In this document: piece by piece, positions 48,410 through 62,379 of the stretch
How positions within the stretch are numbered: the first letter of the stretch is position 1
How the letters are laid out: each line of letters starts with the position of its first letter
Made by a program: the position numbers and the translations under genes
Notes under the pieces: generated by a model
What the model was told of the DNA's origin: nothing
The model's database searches: none
What the model saw: only the letters and a program-made list of their open reading frames with translations
Origin: Mycteria americana
Lineage: Eukaryota; Chordata; Aves; Ciconiiformes; Ciconiidae
Length of the DNA stretch: 64,000 nt
Assembly: GCF_035582795.1 (NCBI RefSeq)
Contig: NC_134371.1
Coordinates: 48,835,001 to 48,899,000 of the forward strand
Direction of reading: 5' to 3'

Positions 48410-51400
48410 CTGCAATGACAAAGGAGCCGTTAAATTAAATGTAGCAGTTACTCAGAAGACACTGATTGAATTTAAAGGGCTGAAATATAACTATACTGCA
48501 ACCAATGTCATCCACTGACATGTACTCGCCTTTAAAAGATTTGTATCAATATGTAAACATTCAGTAATGCAACTTAGCCTGAGTGAGGGCAGGCAAGAAG
48601 GTGGCACTGAAATTAAATGCAAGTGGCATACAGTATACAGTGCTCAGTGGAATCAGGGTCTTGATCCACAGCTGAAATTTGATGCTTCTACAATAAAAAA
48701 GTAGTAATTAGAAAATCTCCCCTCTAAAATAATCTAGAACCACTGCAATATCTTAGTGCTCCTGAGGTGGTTTTAGCACTCAGTCTTGGCCTCAAGCCTA
48801 GCAGTCCCTAGCAGCTTCTAATTACGTGGCAGCCGGCTCTTCTGTATTTGTTTAATTTGGCTTGGGTTTAACCAGATCCACAGCAGTAGAAAAACTTCTG
48901 TCCTTATGGTCCCTCTGAACACACCAAGCAAAACAGATTATGACTGAAGCCCTAGACAAGAGTTTATAATAGAAATAAAGAGAAGAATATAAATGAAAAA
49001 TGGTGTTACTTGCTGGAAAATCCAGATCCATTTATACATTTGCAGTCTCAGGTTTGATTGTTTTCCTTGTTAAATAGTGCAACAACTTGGAGATCTGTAC
49101 AGGGCTTCTACAGAGTTCAGAATAAGGGTTGGGTTGAAATATTGAAATTAATGAGGCAGTTCTCACCACTAAGACGAAATTCACCTTGTCTATCCACAGA
49201 TGCATTGAAAACTAATAGATGCAATGCACAAAGCTTACAATGCAATGAGATGCTAAAGCATCTGAATTATGCTGAATCTGCTGTAATTACCAGTGAAGTT
49301 TGTGCATGCTAAGACCCCTCACCCTAGGAGAAGGGAGATACAGTGGACAAGCTTAGTCTAACTCTTTTTTAGCTAAAGGTTTAATAAATTGAAATTTCCT
49401 TTCTTTGCCAGAAAAATTGAAGGAGTGAAGGTTGTCTCATTACAGGGAAAAGTCAGTGGTAAGGGTTATTTAAGGAATTTTAATTAGATGAGAACTATGG
49501 TCACTATTATCTGTCTCCATTTGATCAATTTACAGCTGAAACTTCCCAGAGAAATCAGTAGTATTTCAAACTTAAAAAACAGAGAAACTCTAATAGTTTT
49601 TAGCCAACCTCTAGGGAATGTCTGGCACAGGGAAAAACACCAGAGAGGTGGATTAGCTTGTGTGATAGAGGAAAAAATTGGGAAACAGCAAGGCCTATGT
49701 CAAGGAAAATTCAGAGGCTGGTATTTCCAAGGAAACAAACTCCCACAGTAGAGGAGGCAGTAGGACTCAAACTGCCAGCAGTGAATTTCTCTCCTTGCTA
49801 ATTGATTTCCCAAATCAATGTAATCTAATTTCCCAGTAATCTCTGTTAGAAAGCACATTGTTACCTTTAAGTAGGTTTTTAGTCAGTGGCTGATAAGGGT
49901 TTGAACCTACACTGATATGATTAAATAACTGGTCCTAACATTTTTGAATGAATAACTAGAGAGAAAATATGTCAGAGGATCAGATTCAGAGTTCTTTGAA
50001 GCAAATGGAAGTCATGTTGCAACTCAGGTATATCTATATTCCAGACATAAAATATGCATGTTGGTAATTTCATACAAGTCCAGTTGTTCCACACTAAAGT
50101 CTCCTGTGATTTATGAATACATATAGAAAATTTCATATATGCCACAAGCTATAAGACATATGTCAATAATACAGGTAGTAATTTTCTGTAGCACTTCAGG
50201 GCTACAGAACAGACCTGGTTAAAAGCAGGTGCTGCTCATTAATAATGAGCAAAAAAAGCCAAAGAAGAAAAAAAACATAAAGCCCCAAATCCACACAGAT
50301 CCTTCTGTAATAATGGCTTGGGAAAATACTATATTTGTTGTAAAAAAAATACTATAAAGTGAATAGATTTAATATGTTCTCCAGTCTTGGGAAAAAGTGA
50401 GTATATCAACAAAAATAATACAGAAAAAAATTAAGTCCTATTCTAATATTTAGATAAGGCTTTAAGGAGGGATTGAGACCGGAATTTCCTTGTTGTGTGT
50501 GTTCCTCTCCCCCCCCCCCCCCTTTTTTTTTTATTTTTTCTTATTTACACTCTTTGGTAATATTTAAAATGTGGCTTAATCACACCTGTATTTTATTGAG
50601 TCTTGATGACCTTCTGCCTCATACTGCAGTAAGTACCTGAACTGCAGACAGAGGCTAGCATATGTTATGTTACTGGAGATCTTCAATTCCTCACATAGCT
50701 GATGCTTTCTTTTCTATATTTTCCAGGTTTTATAATGTGTGTAATTCATTGAAATGTTAATGAAAACTAAGTTATAAAATGCTAAACTCTACAAGATGAC
50801 AATGGCACAATTGTAATCTTTTTGCACTGAGCTTCACTGGCCTATTTTTCCAAAGAAAAAGGGGAGATTTGGACAAAATCACCCTAGTTTTTTACTTCAG
50901 AAGTGGTATGAATAATAAAGAGCTGATGCTCTACACCATCTTCAGTGCCTTATATTAAAGAAGGTTGTGTATTTTGCACTATCAGAGCTCATTCTCCAAC
51001 TAATACAAGCATCACATTCATGCTCACACTAATACAAATGAACTACACCTTCCTAAGGCTTGCAGCTTTTAAGCAGTTGTACTTTGAAGCTTCAGGATTC
51101 ACTTTCTTTATCCATCTTATGTTTGATAGGCATGCTCAAGTGTGGGTTTGAGTTCCTCGCATGGCGTGGTTTTGGTTAGTTGTCTGTACTGCTGGTAGGA
51201 AAATGATTCAAGCAAGAATAACATTTTGTATTGCAAAATTTCATGCAATGCTGAAACAATTTAGCTGTAATCAAAGCCCTTAATAAACACCCCATAATAA
51301 AATGGGCATCTTTCATCTCAGTTGAAGGTGTTTGATATTACCTAGGCTTGACATAAACTCTCCGAAGTAAAAGTCAGCTTTTGCACCTCTACTGTGGCCC

Positions 51401-52796
51401 AGGTGAGCCTATATAGATTCCTTCTATGGTTGTTTCAGGAAAGTCCACTTTGTTATCAGAAACACTGTCTAATCTTAAGAAACTCAGCCAAACTGCAATA
51501 CCAACAAGTTTTGTTTTTATCACAGTATTTAGTATTTGCTGCAAGTGTCTGCACCAGGAACACTGAAGAGTCTTAGCTCCCAGTTCCTAAAATTAGTACA
51601 ATTTTTAGCCTGATGGTTGTGCAAAATCCTTAAAAAATGGTTTTTAAAGCAACCAAAATCAAACATAGTAAGAAGAGTTCAGTTTAAAAAAAGACAAATA
51701 AACAAAAAACATCCTGGAAAGCAAAGAGAGAACAGCACTTGATGATTTTTACATGGGCATCACATTTTATAGATTTTGTAATTGCAAATTGGCTAGTATT
51801 ATAAAAGGAATGAACTAGTTGAATTTAAGGGAATTCAGAGGAGCTGACAGCAGAGATACATTTGTAGCTGGCCTTAGAGAAGTGCCTAACCGAGATGCGC
51901 AGTCATTGCTGTCAGGGGAGAGAAGAGACCCTTTCAGAAGGTTGATTCAGCTTTTTAGGTGCATGCAATCACCCACTCAAGGTGAATTTCTCTCTCCATT
52001 TGCCAAACAGGAGTGGTGTGAGAATAAGGCTCCTATCTGAGCTGCCTAAAATCGGACACAATGAATTCCCTCTAGTATATATATAAAGGTAAAGTCTTTA
52101 GATTTCATTTTAATTTGACACAGCAATTCCAGCAGGGACAATACTCACCTGTATGAGACAATTTGTGGGGTTTTTATCTGTAAAATAGTGACCAAACTGC
52201 TCATATTCTGACAGAACATTTCTGTTCTGCTGAAATCATCTCCTCCCTTTGTGTGAATGATTAAACCAGCCTCCTTTTGCCTGCTCTTAATGACTAACTC
52301 GCAATTTAGAGGAGTCCCAGTGCTATTTGGGAAAGTGTAATTGATTTCACTGACACGGTTGATATACCTTCTCACTGAATAAAGCTAATTCTAACAAAAG
52401 TGGCATGTTCAGGGCTGCAAATGGAAGGCTTCCATTTCAAAAAAATCTTGAATTTTTGGTGTATCTCAGAGTATGGAGATGTCCTGTCTGTAAAAGTTCA
52501 AATATTTGTACAGCATAACAGAATGATTCCAGCTATTCTCACCCAACTGTAGATGCTGTTTCTTAACATTAATGCCCACAGTCAGGATAGTGTGAGCAGA
52601 TGAAGTGCTACACAGAATGTTTTAAGGAGTGTGTCTCTTTCTGTTACAGAAGAATAAAAGATGAATTTAAAATCCCAAGGTAATTAGCCTGGATGACACT
52701 CTGCAGCCTAACTGAAACCAAAAGAGCTATTTTCTTTAGGCCAACTGAAACTCTGTTCAAAATCTTTAATAAGTGGCAGTGGCACCTCAAACTTAC
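48410..52796 (-). other. PLPPR4: PLPPR4 intron between exons 2 and 3
   Basis: A 4.4-kb intron bounded by gtaagt (52796) and attgcag (48410). Its main feature is a run of 14 C followed by 10 T at 50509-50532. The remainder is unremarkable AT-rich intron sequence with no recognised repeat or exon. Confidence 0.9.
50509..50532 (+). repeat. C14-T10 homopolymer pair
   Basis: Fourteen C followed directly by ten T, in the intron between exons 2 and 3; the transcript has A10 followed by G14. Confidence 0.95.
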
Positions 52797-52982
52797 CGTA
52801 ATTGACGGCCCAGCAAAAACCAGACTAAGCAACATCAAGAAGGGAACAGACTCTTGTGTAGGTTCAATGTATGGCATACTCAGACTCTTGTCATAGCAAT
52901 TAAATCCAGAGTGAACTGGCTTGAAGACATCAGTAAGTTCAAGAAAATAGAGGCTAACAACAGAAGATGCCAATATGGGCAA
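52797..52982 (-). CDS. PLPPR4: PLPPR4 coding exon 2 (TM1 and TM2)
   Basis: This exon encodes 62 residues, beginning LPILASSVV and ending AGPSIT. It matches the start of the membrane core of PLPPR4 (PRG-1), a brain-enriched six-span membrane protein of the lipid phosphate phosphatase superfamily that modulates lysophosphatidic-acid signalling at excitatory synapses. Residues 1-20 form a hydrophobic helix (TM1). The extracellular stretch [18 protein letters not shown] follows, and TM2 begins at residue 46 ([13 protein letters not shown]). The acceptor reads cttctcttctag immediately before TTG at 52982. The donor is gtaagt at 52796-52791. Both ends are codon phase 0, and the last codon ACG joins ATA of the next exon to give ITIMIGEG. 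No methionine start belongs here: the family has a short upstream exon with the N-terminus, which I did not find up to 64000. Gene identity is secure; the exon number assumes the mammalian gene structure. Confidence 0.96.
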
Positions 52983-54879
52983 CTAGAAGAGAAGAAAGCA
53001 ACAAGTTACTCTTTGGAAATGGAATGGCAATGCTTTTGCAAATAGAACATAGTCTGTTAATAAATCTCTGTGATGTTTGCTATTTACATCTCACTGCTCC
53101 TTGTCATATCCATTTTACCATCTTTAAATAATTAATTCTCTAGAGATGTGATACTATTCAGTTGATATCAAATAAACCCTGTAACATCTACCAAGCTAGT
53201 CAAAACACCCAATCCAATCTTCAGCCCACATAATTTAGCCTTTTCATCTATGAATCATTAATAGACAAACTTTGATTTTTTTGAAAAGGAAGTACCAGGA
53301 CTGCAGTCTCCCATGTGGGGCCTCAGTGTTCTGCTGTTCATCATCACCCTTTTTGGTCCTTTAGCAACTCTGTCACGTATATGACAGCGTTTATATCAAA
53401 GCCAGTTTGCATCAAGTTTCAAAGTAACAGTTAATGAAAAAACAGTATCCAGTGCTTCCCTAGAATCTAAATACGTGCTAATACAGTGTTCTGCCTTCGC
53501 ACATTCATTTTGTAATTCTATCAAAAAAGCAATTAACTTTGGCAAGACTCAGTCTGTTTAGAACCATGGTGACTATGGTTCACAATTCTTTTATCCTCTA
53601 GCTATTTAGTGATTTTACCCTTTGCAATTACTTCCAGTAATTCATTAAGAGCGAAGTTGGCCCCTCTGGGGATCAATTCACCCCAGCTTGCCACCAGCTC
53701 CTGAAAGCACAGATTCAACCAGTAAGCCTCTGTGGAAGGAAGTTGTTCAAGAGAAGAAATAGCAAAAAGGCATTTTGAAGCCACTGGTTTACAAGTGAAC
53801 AGAGAGGAGGGCAGCCCTGCCCCCAGGGTGGGCATCGGGGCATTCAGAGGTGACCAGTAGCATATGATTATTCTCTGTATCCTCTTAATAAATGCTCAGA
53901 AACATTTTTCGTTTGTTATTTCCCAGAGTCCTCACTGAACAAGGCAACATTAGAACAACTGCCTGCTCCTCCACTGAGATGCCATGACTCCTTCCCTGGG
54001 TGTCTACTGCAATGAAGGTACCTATGCATAATACGATGTGAACTGCCTATCTGCTTCCTTTTCTTTTTTTCTTTTTAAGATGGCTATCACATTAACTTTT
54101 CCTCATTGTTAGCTACAGCCGAAAAGTAAAAGCTTGCAACTGCTAAATAGATTCACTTAGACAGATAAAATAATAAAAATCTGATAAGGCTGTATCACAT
54201 CTCTTGAGAAAAAAACCCTCCTCTTTTACATCAAGCACCTCACATTGTGAGAAATAGGGTTTGTCCTAACATATTTTTGGGTATACTTAGATTATATTAT
54301 TCTTGCAATGTTCAGTACACCTTTACAAAAATAATTGATTGATTAAAATCCATGTCATTCATCCCATTCTACAACGGAATAAAAAAGCAGATGTAAAACT
54401 GGATAAATATGTATATTGGAAAAATTATGAATAAAACCTGCTATACATGGCAGAGGGACAATGGTTTCTTGCATTAACTGGCCATTTTCAGATTTTTAAA
54501 CATTGGGCTTTTGCAATGCAGACTTTTTGTACATAAAACCTAATTCTGGGTGGTTAAAGAAGGAGGGTTCTAGCTAAATTTCACTGAAACATTTTTTAAT
54601 ACGACTTAGTTTTTGTTTTAAAAGAACAGCTTATCTTTGATGTGCTTTGAAGAGGGTAAGTTGTATCTTCAAAGTGTTCTAAGCAAAATCTGCAGAAGGT
54701 GGAGAATGGAAGAATTTTGCCTGTCTGGTTATCTGTGTTAAAGTTGATTGCGTTGTAATGTTGCATAGTATAGAGGCCATGACTGTGTAGAAAGGGAGGG
54801 AATGTGTACTGGCATCCCTAAGTGCTATGAGCATTACAAAAATAACACCAGGCATCTAGTAAGTTTGCTTCAGTAAGTA

Positions 54880-55058
54880 GTGTGTGTGTATATATATAAA
54901 ATCCAAACATATATGTATATTTGCACTCACATACTATATTACACATACATATTATGTATAGCATATAACATACCCGATATGTAATACATATTATGTGAAT
55001 ACATAATATATAACTATTATATAATCTGACATATACATATGGAATAATTATATACAAT
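54880..55058. repeat. AT-rich microsatellite cluster
   Basis: Starts with tgtgtgtgtatatatata and continues for about 160 bases of degenerate acatat/tatgta words, including near-palindromes such as acatattatgt and tacatattatgtg. It is probably a decayed TA/CA dinucleotide array with cruciform potential. Confidence 0.85.
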
Positions 55059-55069
55059 GTAACTAAATT

Positions 55070-55550
55070 GAGTCCTGCTTCCTGCCCATCGCAGGAGGAA
55101 GTCCAATTCTTTAGCTGGATGCATTATATACTACTGCTTCTCACTTCCTGCTGGATGCAGCCCCTGATTGACTATAACGCATGCAAGCATGCATGATTAG
55201 TCAACATGGGCTGGACTGTTTCTAGCCATTATATGGCTATGCAGGGATGAAAGAGGACTTCCCTAAAGTCTTCATACTCTGGGAATAATTAAGATTGTTG
55301 TGGAACTGGGTGCCCTTCTCTCCACACCTGCCTGTGCAGAGACTGCGGAGCTGTTTGGGGTAAGGCTCAGGGCCTCCTGACTGGCACAGAGAAGGCTGGC
55401 ACAGTGCATGCTGCCCTGGCACGCGGGGAGCTTGCACCGAGTCTCTGCTGCTCTTGCCGGGACACTGAAATTCTGCACAGCATTTGAACTCACACGTATT
55501 GCAACTTCACTTCTGCACAGCATTCAACTCTTGAAACATTTGCAATGTCT
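55070..55550. other. GC-richer segment, possible decayed LTR or other repeat
   Basis: About 480 bases with sharply higher GC than the flanks, starting just after the AT microsatellite. It contains a gcatgcaagcatgcatg palindromic word near 55178-55195 and a 14-base direct repeat (ttctgcacagcatt) at 55471-55484 and 55511-55524. Composition and abrupt edges suggest an inserted element, but I could not assign a family and see no clear terminal repeats. Confidence 0.25.
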
Positions 55551-58500
55551 TTTGTTATTAACTATTTGAAAGTCATACCTAATGACTTAGCCAGGGTCCA
55601 GGTCCTATGGGACAGAACATCCTATAACAGGACACAAACCTATTCCAATGAGCTAAATGGACAAAATAGGCAAAGCGCCTATTGCCCTTCTCTTCAGAAA
55701 TTATGCCCTTTTATCTAGATGTGCCCAAAGGTTCATCTCCTAGAACGGAAACACAGAGCAGGCAGACTCATGGAACACCTTGCACTCAAAGAGTTTCATC
55801 TTCATTGTGTATTTTTCCATTTCTCTAATGTCAAGAAAAGGAAAGCCTCTCCTTGAACAACAGGCTCTGCATTACCCACAAGTCCACCTCTACTTTGATT
55901 ATGGTGTTCTTAGGCAGGCAACTGTTTTAAATGGCAATACTGAACTATCAAAAATAGGTGATATATGAAGTGATATTTTATTGTGAGACACTAAAATAAA
56001 AGATGTGGATAACTTTTTTTTAAACTACTGTACGTAAGCTATAATTTTATTGTTAATTACAAAATAAAGGAATTGTAAGAATTGCATTTTACTGTCTTAT
56101 GACTTCACTACAGGACTCCCATATTATTTCTGACTGTAATTACCCATTCTGCTAAAAGAAAAGAAATAATTCTAAAGGACTATGAATCTCCAATGTAACT
56201 GCTTGCAATACTAATGAATAGGTTTATAGTCAATTTGCTATATACAGTATGTCAGATCCCACAGGACATTTTTCTTCCTATCTTTTTAAAAATACAAATA
56301 TAAAATGCATCTTCTAAAAGTCTAATGTTTCTAAAAAAAAAAGCAAACGTTTCTAAAATCTTCTAACAGTATAACTGTCTATTTAATATATGAATATTTA
56401 TGGAGTGTTCTGCTTAAGGCAGCAGTAGTTCTGTAATTATAGACTTCAGCTCCCAACACCTTGAAAATGTCAAATATAATTAGATGGTAGAATGTGTATT
56501 GTTTTAATTACAAAATGGAATAGGAATTTTCCTGTTCCTAATTAGAATAATAAACCCCCCAACTTCAGTTCACATATCTTGACTAATAAGTCTTTATACT
56601 CTTACTTCCTTGGTTGGCTAATGGAGAAAGATCCCCGTTTAGCTTGTAATTTAGACCTGTAAATGTAGAGTTTGACCCAAGTGGTCAAACTCTGTTTGGC
56701 TTAGAGTCTTAAAGTCAGGACCATAATCAGCATAGCTATCTGCTGAAAAGGTTTGATTTGAGGTTCATTTATTTTTTTAAAAATATTTTTTTTCTTTTTC
56801 CTCCTATTACTTTCTTAAACTGTAAGAGCCTTTATTAAGCCATAGGACTTTGCTATTAATAATAATTAATGTTATTAATATTTTAAAAGGTTTTGCCATA
56901 TTTAGCTAGAAATTGTCCAAGCATGAGAAAAGATGATCTCTATTCCCAAGAGCTCAACGAGGATGTAAATACCTAGAGATCTTGTAAGGAGAAAAATAAA
57001 AGGCAAAAACCTCCTGTATGTTACGTAGTGCAGGACAAACCAAAAGAGCATTCGGTAGCACAATAACTTCTCTGAACTGATGGGATATGTAATAAATCTT
57101 CCTTCTGGCCAAGAGCCACAAGACATATATGACATATTGCAGAGAACTGAAAGAAGAGATGGCTGTGAGAGGTGGGAGATAACAGTCCTTCAGGCTGCCC
57201 ATCACTCTTCTGTGGGACATGCTGTGATTGCTCCTGGGGCCGTTTTGGGGTCCTCCTGGTTTACTTGTGAGGATTAAGATTATCCAGGACCCACTGCCAG
57301 CACAATTTATTACTGGTCATATGATATAGCCTACACATGGAAGCCACACTGGTCCTGCCCAAAACCCACAAGTTGGCTACCCCTTAACCACCAGGCCCAA
57401 ACTTGCTGGGGCACCCCCAGGTAGATGGAAACGCTTCTGTTAAACTTCCCTATGATTAGTTTTCCATGGCTTCGAATGCACAAAAAGAGGAACCTGTAGA
57501 GCTGCAGCCCACTAAATACAGTATTGCCATTGCTACTAACAAGCCACAGATTTTGTATTGAGTTTGCAAGGACTCAGGACTGTGGCTTGTCAAACATGCT
57601 TTGTCTATACTTGTCTTGGCCTGCCTGGAGCTTCCTTTTTATTTGGTTTAATTGTAACAGCAGTTTTTCTAATGACCTTAGAAATTAGGCTATGCCTCAT
57701 TTGTTTTACTTTCACATATCTTTGTATGGTACAACTCTGCATGATTTTTGTACCTATATCTAGTAGTAACAAGTAGTTATTCTGTATAAAATGAGCTATT
57801 TATGACTTTAGTGTAGCGCACCCCAAATCCTTTGTCAGGAGCAGTATGATGTTGATGGCGATTCTTCCTCACCCTAGGAACCACTTGGGTTCATTTTTAT
57901 GTTTGCCAATGCGCTTTTACACCTTGCTCTTTTTGTCTGTCTTTTCACATTACATCCCAATCTACTATAGCTGGCATGGTTTACATATGTTGGATGCCTG
58001 TTCTTTGCACTCTGTTACCCCTAAAATCAGTTTTGCCAGCTGCAGTTCTGCATTTCTTTATCTGACCATTGGGTGAGTTGTTTATAGCCTTGAGGTCTCC
58101 AGTACCAGCATATGCCCCATCTCTTATCCTACACCTGTAACTCCTCCACATTGCACCCTCTGTAATGCAGGAATACAGGTCTGGTACGACAGCAGAGGTC
58201 TTGCAAATGGGGCAGTGGAAGGCCAAGCCTTAGCAGGAAAACCTTACTGGAGTGGATGGAACCTTAAATAGCACAAGGTTGTCCTTTGGATAGCTCAGCA
58301 TCTGGGGCACTGACTTTTGTCTCCGGCCTTCCACCAGGCACAAAACTTGCTGTTCTGAAGGAAATACTGAACTGCTTGCTCTTGAATTAAAATGTAGGAC
58401 CTTTAACTTTACTATTCCACAGGGTCTCTGCAGAGCCCTAAATTTCTAATTCAAGGTGCTCCCTCCCCTTGGAGAATTTCCAAATAATCAAAGCTTCACT

Positions 58501-61500
58501 AAAACCACATTCTCTGTGCAAGTGTTACAGGCAAGTCAGTAGCAATCAGATACTGACGGTTTCTTAAATGACACCATGGAGACAGTGAGGCTCAAACCAA
58601 AAGAAAGGCAACAAATAAGCACACACCACCCCCCTCAATTTCTCTCTTACCTTGAAAGAATATGCAACTGGATACATACATAATTCAAAACTCTCTCGGA
58701 ATAAGTAGCTTCTATAAATTCCCTTTCTCCAAAACTGTACACTGGTAGTTATATAGCTAACTCTTATATCTGCCAGCTCATAACGAAGCAAAGAGTCCAT
58801 GTTTATCTTCAGGAGAATAACATCTTAAAATCCACAGGCTTTGTGAGAGTGCAACCATGGAGTGTCACGTACTCAAATGTCTGAACCTGTTTTGTACGTT
58901 GCAGTTACGTGACTTCTCTCTGCTTTGCTAAAATGCACTACAGGCGTTATCTCTTATCACGAACTTGTATCCAGATCCTGTGGTGGTGGTGTACTGGGTT
59001 ATGTTGGTGGCTACCAGCAGACACTCTTTAAATATGGATTACAAAAGTGATTAGCCTGGGCTATATTTCAGTCAGGCTAAGTAGGGGGAAAAATGAAATG
59101 CCTCTCTTGTAATTATAGTTGAATATTGAAGTCACTGCTCAGTGTGCTGCCCAGCATGACTTGAGTGATTTTCCTTGAGACTGGATGCAAATACAAAGGC
59201 TGTGGAATTGATTAGTTTTACCTGCCTGTATAAAAGATAGGCAGAAAAGAAAGAAGTACTATGTATGTAGCTTTCAGAAGTCGTCAAGACATGATTAGCC
59301 AGATGCAGAATAAAGATAGTATAACTAGCCCACCTGTTGAAAAGGGTTAAGGGATGCCTGATATGCTATTTGGATCTTTTACATTTTGTAAATAATTTTT
59401 AGACTTGGATGGTCAGGAAATTCTTAGATCCTTAGGTCATTCTGCAACCCTTCCACAGCAAGCAAGATGTTCCTGAGCATGGGGGCTGACTGCCTCCTGG
59501 TGTTTCTCTTGTTTTCTGGGAATCAGGGAATCTTTGTAAGGAACCAGGTAAATAAACAGGATTGCCTCAAAGAGATAGCTAATGAATGCCACTGGTTTTG
59601 CCTCATGAAAAAAATACCAGCCAAGTACTTGGGAGAAGGATGGTCTATTTAATACCTATGTTGTGTTCACACTGCAAGGCTATGGCATTGTGGAAGATTC
59701 TATTAAAATGTATCATAAATGCCAGTCCTTGTGCCAAAGAATTCATGGTCTAAATGACAAGGCACAACAGATGGATGAGACAAAAAAGAGGGCTGTGGTG
59801 GGTTGGAGGAGACAAGGTATTCCTATTCTTAGCCAGCTACTAACAGTGATTGCAGCTTTCAACCGCCCTGGCTGCTGTCCTGTTGTACTTTGCTGTGACA
59901 TTCACAAAAGACAGGAGGAGAGAATGGAAGGAGGACAGGTCTCTTTTATCCTGACAGGAATGAATACTGAGGTCATTACTATGACTGAATACCTTCCAGA
60001 AATAGGTCAGGAAGAAGAAATGGTATCAGCCCAAATTCTGCCATTTTCTCTTGATTTTGAGAACTCATGGCTCCTGCTTAGCTAGACCAGTGCTGTACCT
60101 TCACCCTCAGTGAGACTGCTGTGCAGGGCTGGGATTAAGACCAAGCACAAGCTCAAAGGCATTGCAAACTGGGCTGTCACAAGGACTTTTGAGAGATGTT
60201 ACTAAACACAGGATGGCTATAGAGCAGGGGACTTGCTTGATCTAAAAGTCAGGTTTGTAGAATTTTTTATGTTCTCAACTTAATTCTTAAATGCCTCAGG
60301 CTTATAGGGGAAGGCATTCAGGCTTTTCAGAAGTCTAAGATTTGCATCTGTATAAAGGCTTTTTGCTTTTCTCTCTGAACTTGAGTTTCTGCTGCTTCTT
60401 GTCCCTCGTTTGGATGCAGGTTTCATCTGGCCCAAAGCTGTAAGGAACTGGTCTTTTCTCTAAAGGATTTTTACCTCACCATTGTCTAAGTTTTGTGGAA
60501 ACTAATTGCAGAGTCATGACAGGATGGTCTGTCTTCTCCCAGATTTAACACTATTGGATTTAATTTCAACTCATGGTTTAATTCAAATCCCAGGTGTCAT
60601 TGAAATCTATTATCATTACCATTTTGGAAAATTAAGTTATCCTTATTTCCAGCATTGATTTTAGAGTTTAATTTAATTGTTTGGTGACTGCCAATTAGAG
60701 TCTAGCTTTCAAAATACAACAGATATCTTCGCGTAACTCCTGAAACCTCTTGATCTTTTGCCAAATCTTAATAGAAAACCTCTCAGTATGTGTAAGACCA
60801 AAAATAGAACTGAACACATACAAGTGATAAAATTTCTATTTATTTCAGAAATCTCAAAGTCATGCTGAATGCATGGTAATCCTAAAAGTGCTTATTTCTC
60901 TTTTTTGATAAGTGTATGTGAAGCAGCAACTACACAGGGAGAAACCAACAAAATAAAAATTTTTACAAAAATATTCTCAGGCAGGAATAAGCTAAAAATA
61001 CTTTAAAAATATTTCTATTTAATTAAGTATATGAGTTGAAATAGAAAGCAAATCCTTAGGCACAAATTTTACAACACAAAAACCACCATTAATGCATTTC
61101 TTTTCATTATGACTTCAAATGTAATTGATGTTTCATTATATTAATTATGATTACAGTTAATTATGATTATTGATTAATTAAATCAATGATTAGTTATAAA
61201 CAATGAATAACTACAAACAATGAGATTTAGGATATTGCACATACTGTTGATTATGAAACTTCTTTTATGTTCCTGCTGCAAGGTTATGGTAAATCAAGAA
61301 CAGCGACACCTCAAAAAAAGGCGGCTGTTTTCAGGTCAGAATGTTACCAAACTTCAGCCAGAAGTTTCCTCAAAAACCCCATCTCTAGGGGACAAAGCTG
61401 CCAATCCTGACACAATACCACAATTTATTCTACCCTCTAAAACACATTGGTTTCCATACATAAAAAAAAAAAAGTCATTCTGTGGGTGCCAACCCTTCTG

Positions 61501-62379
61501 CAGTGGCTTACTCCCATGCTGTTTTGCCACTTCTGAACTCCCTTCCTACAAACTGAACTTTTAAGTGACAAGATCATCAAGCATGATACAATGTTCGTAA
61601 CAGCTCAGCTCCTGTGTATGTAAGGTTCCACAATAGGCTGTTTACTAATTTTGGCTGCAGAGTAACAGATTTTTAATTATAGAAGAAAATCATAGAGAAG
61701 GGTATACATTTTTGGAAGAGGTAATCATTTGGAGAAATGAATATCCTTTAATTTCTAACTTATTCAGGCCTCCTTTTACTACTGGGGTATTAGGTCAGGA
61801 GGATGGTGCAGGACTGAAAAGGGAGCAGGGTCTTCTTTCACTGTAAGAGTTTCACTCAAACTCTACACTTGCCAAGCAAGTAGCCAAACACAGAGGGAGA
61901 GCTAACACATGGCATTTGCATTTTTTCTCCCAGGACAGCCTTGGCATAGGCCTGACACCTCCCTTTATGTTCCCCTTTTCTGCTCATCTTCTGCTAAAAG
62001 CTGGTAGTATGCAGGCTGTACGGCTCTTCTATAAGCATAGAAGCGATGTGGAGGATGTAATGTTGATGACTTGGCGAATGAATTGTATAGCTGCTTTGAA
62101 TGAGGCTCCTCAGGCCTCAGAGAGCCCCTTAATATTTTGGGGATGCTGGTCCCTAATGCACTGTTACAAACAAATCTGACATCTATCCTCTGCGAGTCAG
62201 CCACGTGACAAGGTCCGCTCAATGAGCAGACTGTTAAGTGTATTTCTTCTTCTTCCCCTCCCCTCACACATGGTTGACTCTTTTGAGAGAAAAAGCAATG
62301 TATTTGGAAAGTATTGTGCTACTTCCACAGTATGGGGATAATTTAATCTTCTGCAGTTGGGGGTTTTTGTTGTTCTCCG

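Noticed and set aside
59663..60085. 140-codon plus-strand open frame as a possible gene
   Set aside because: No recognised domain or splice context; it lies antisense in PLPPR4 intron 1 and overlaps sequence with a weak old-repeat look.
60565..60595. tRNA B-box-like word (ggtttaattcaaatccc)
   Set aside because: No A-box, acceptor stem or cloverleaf could be found around it.
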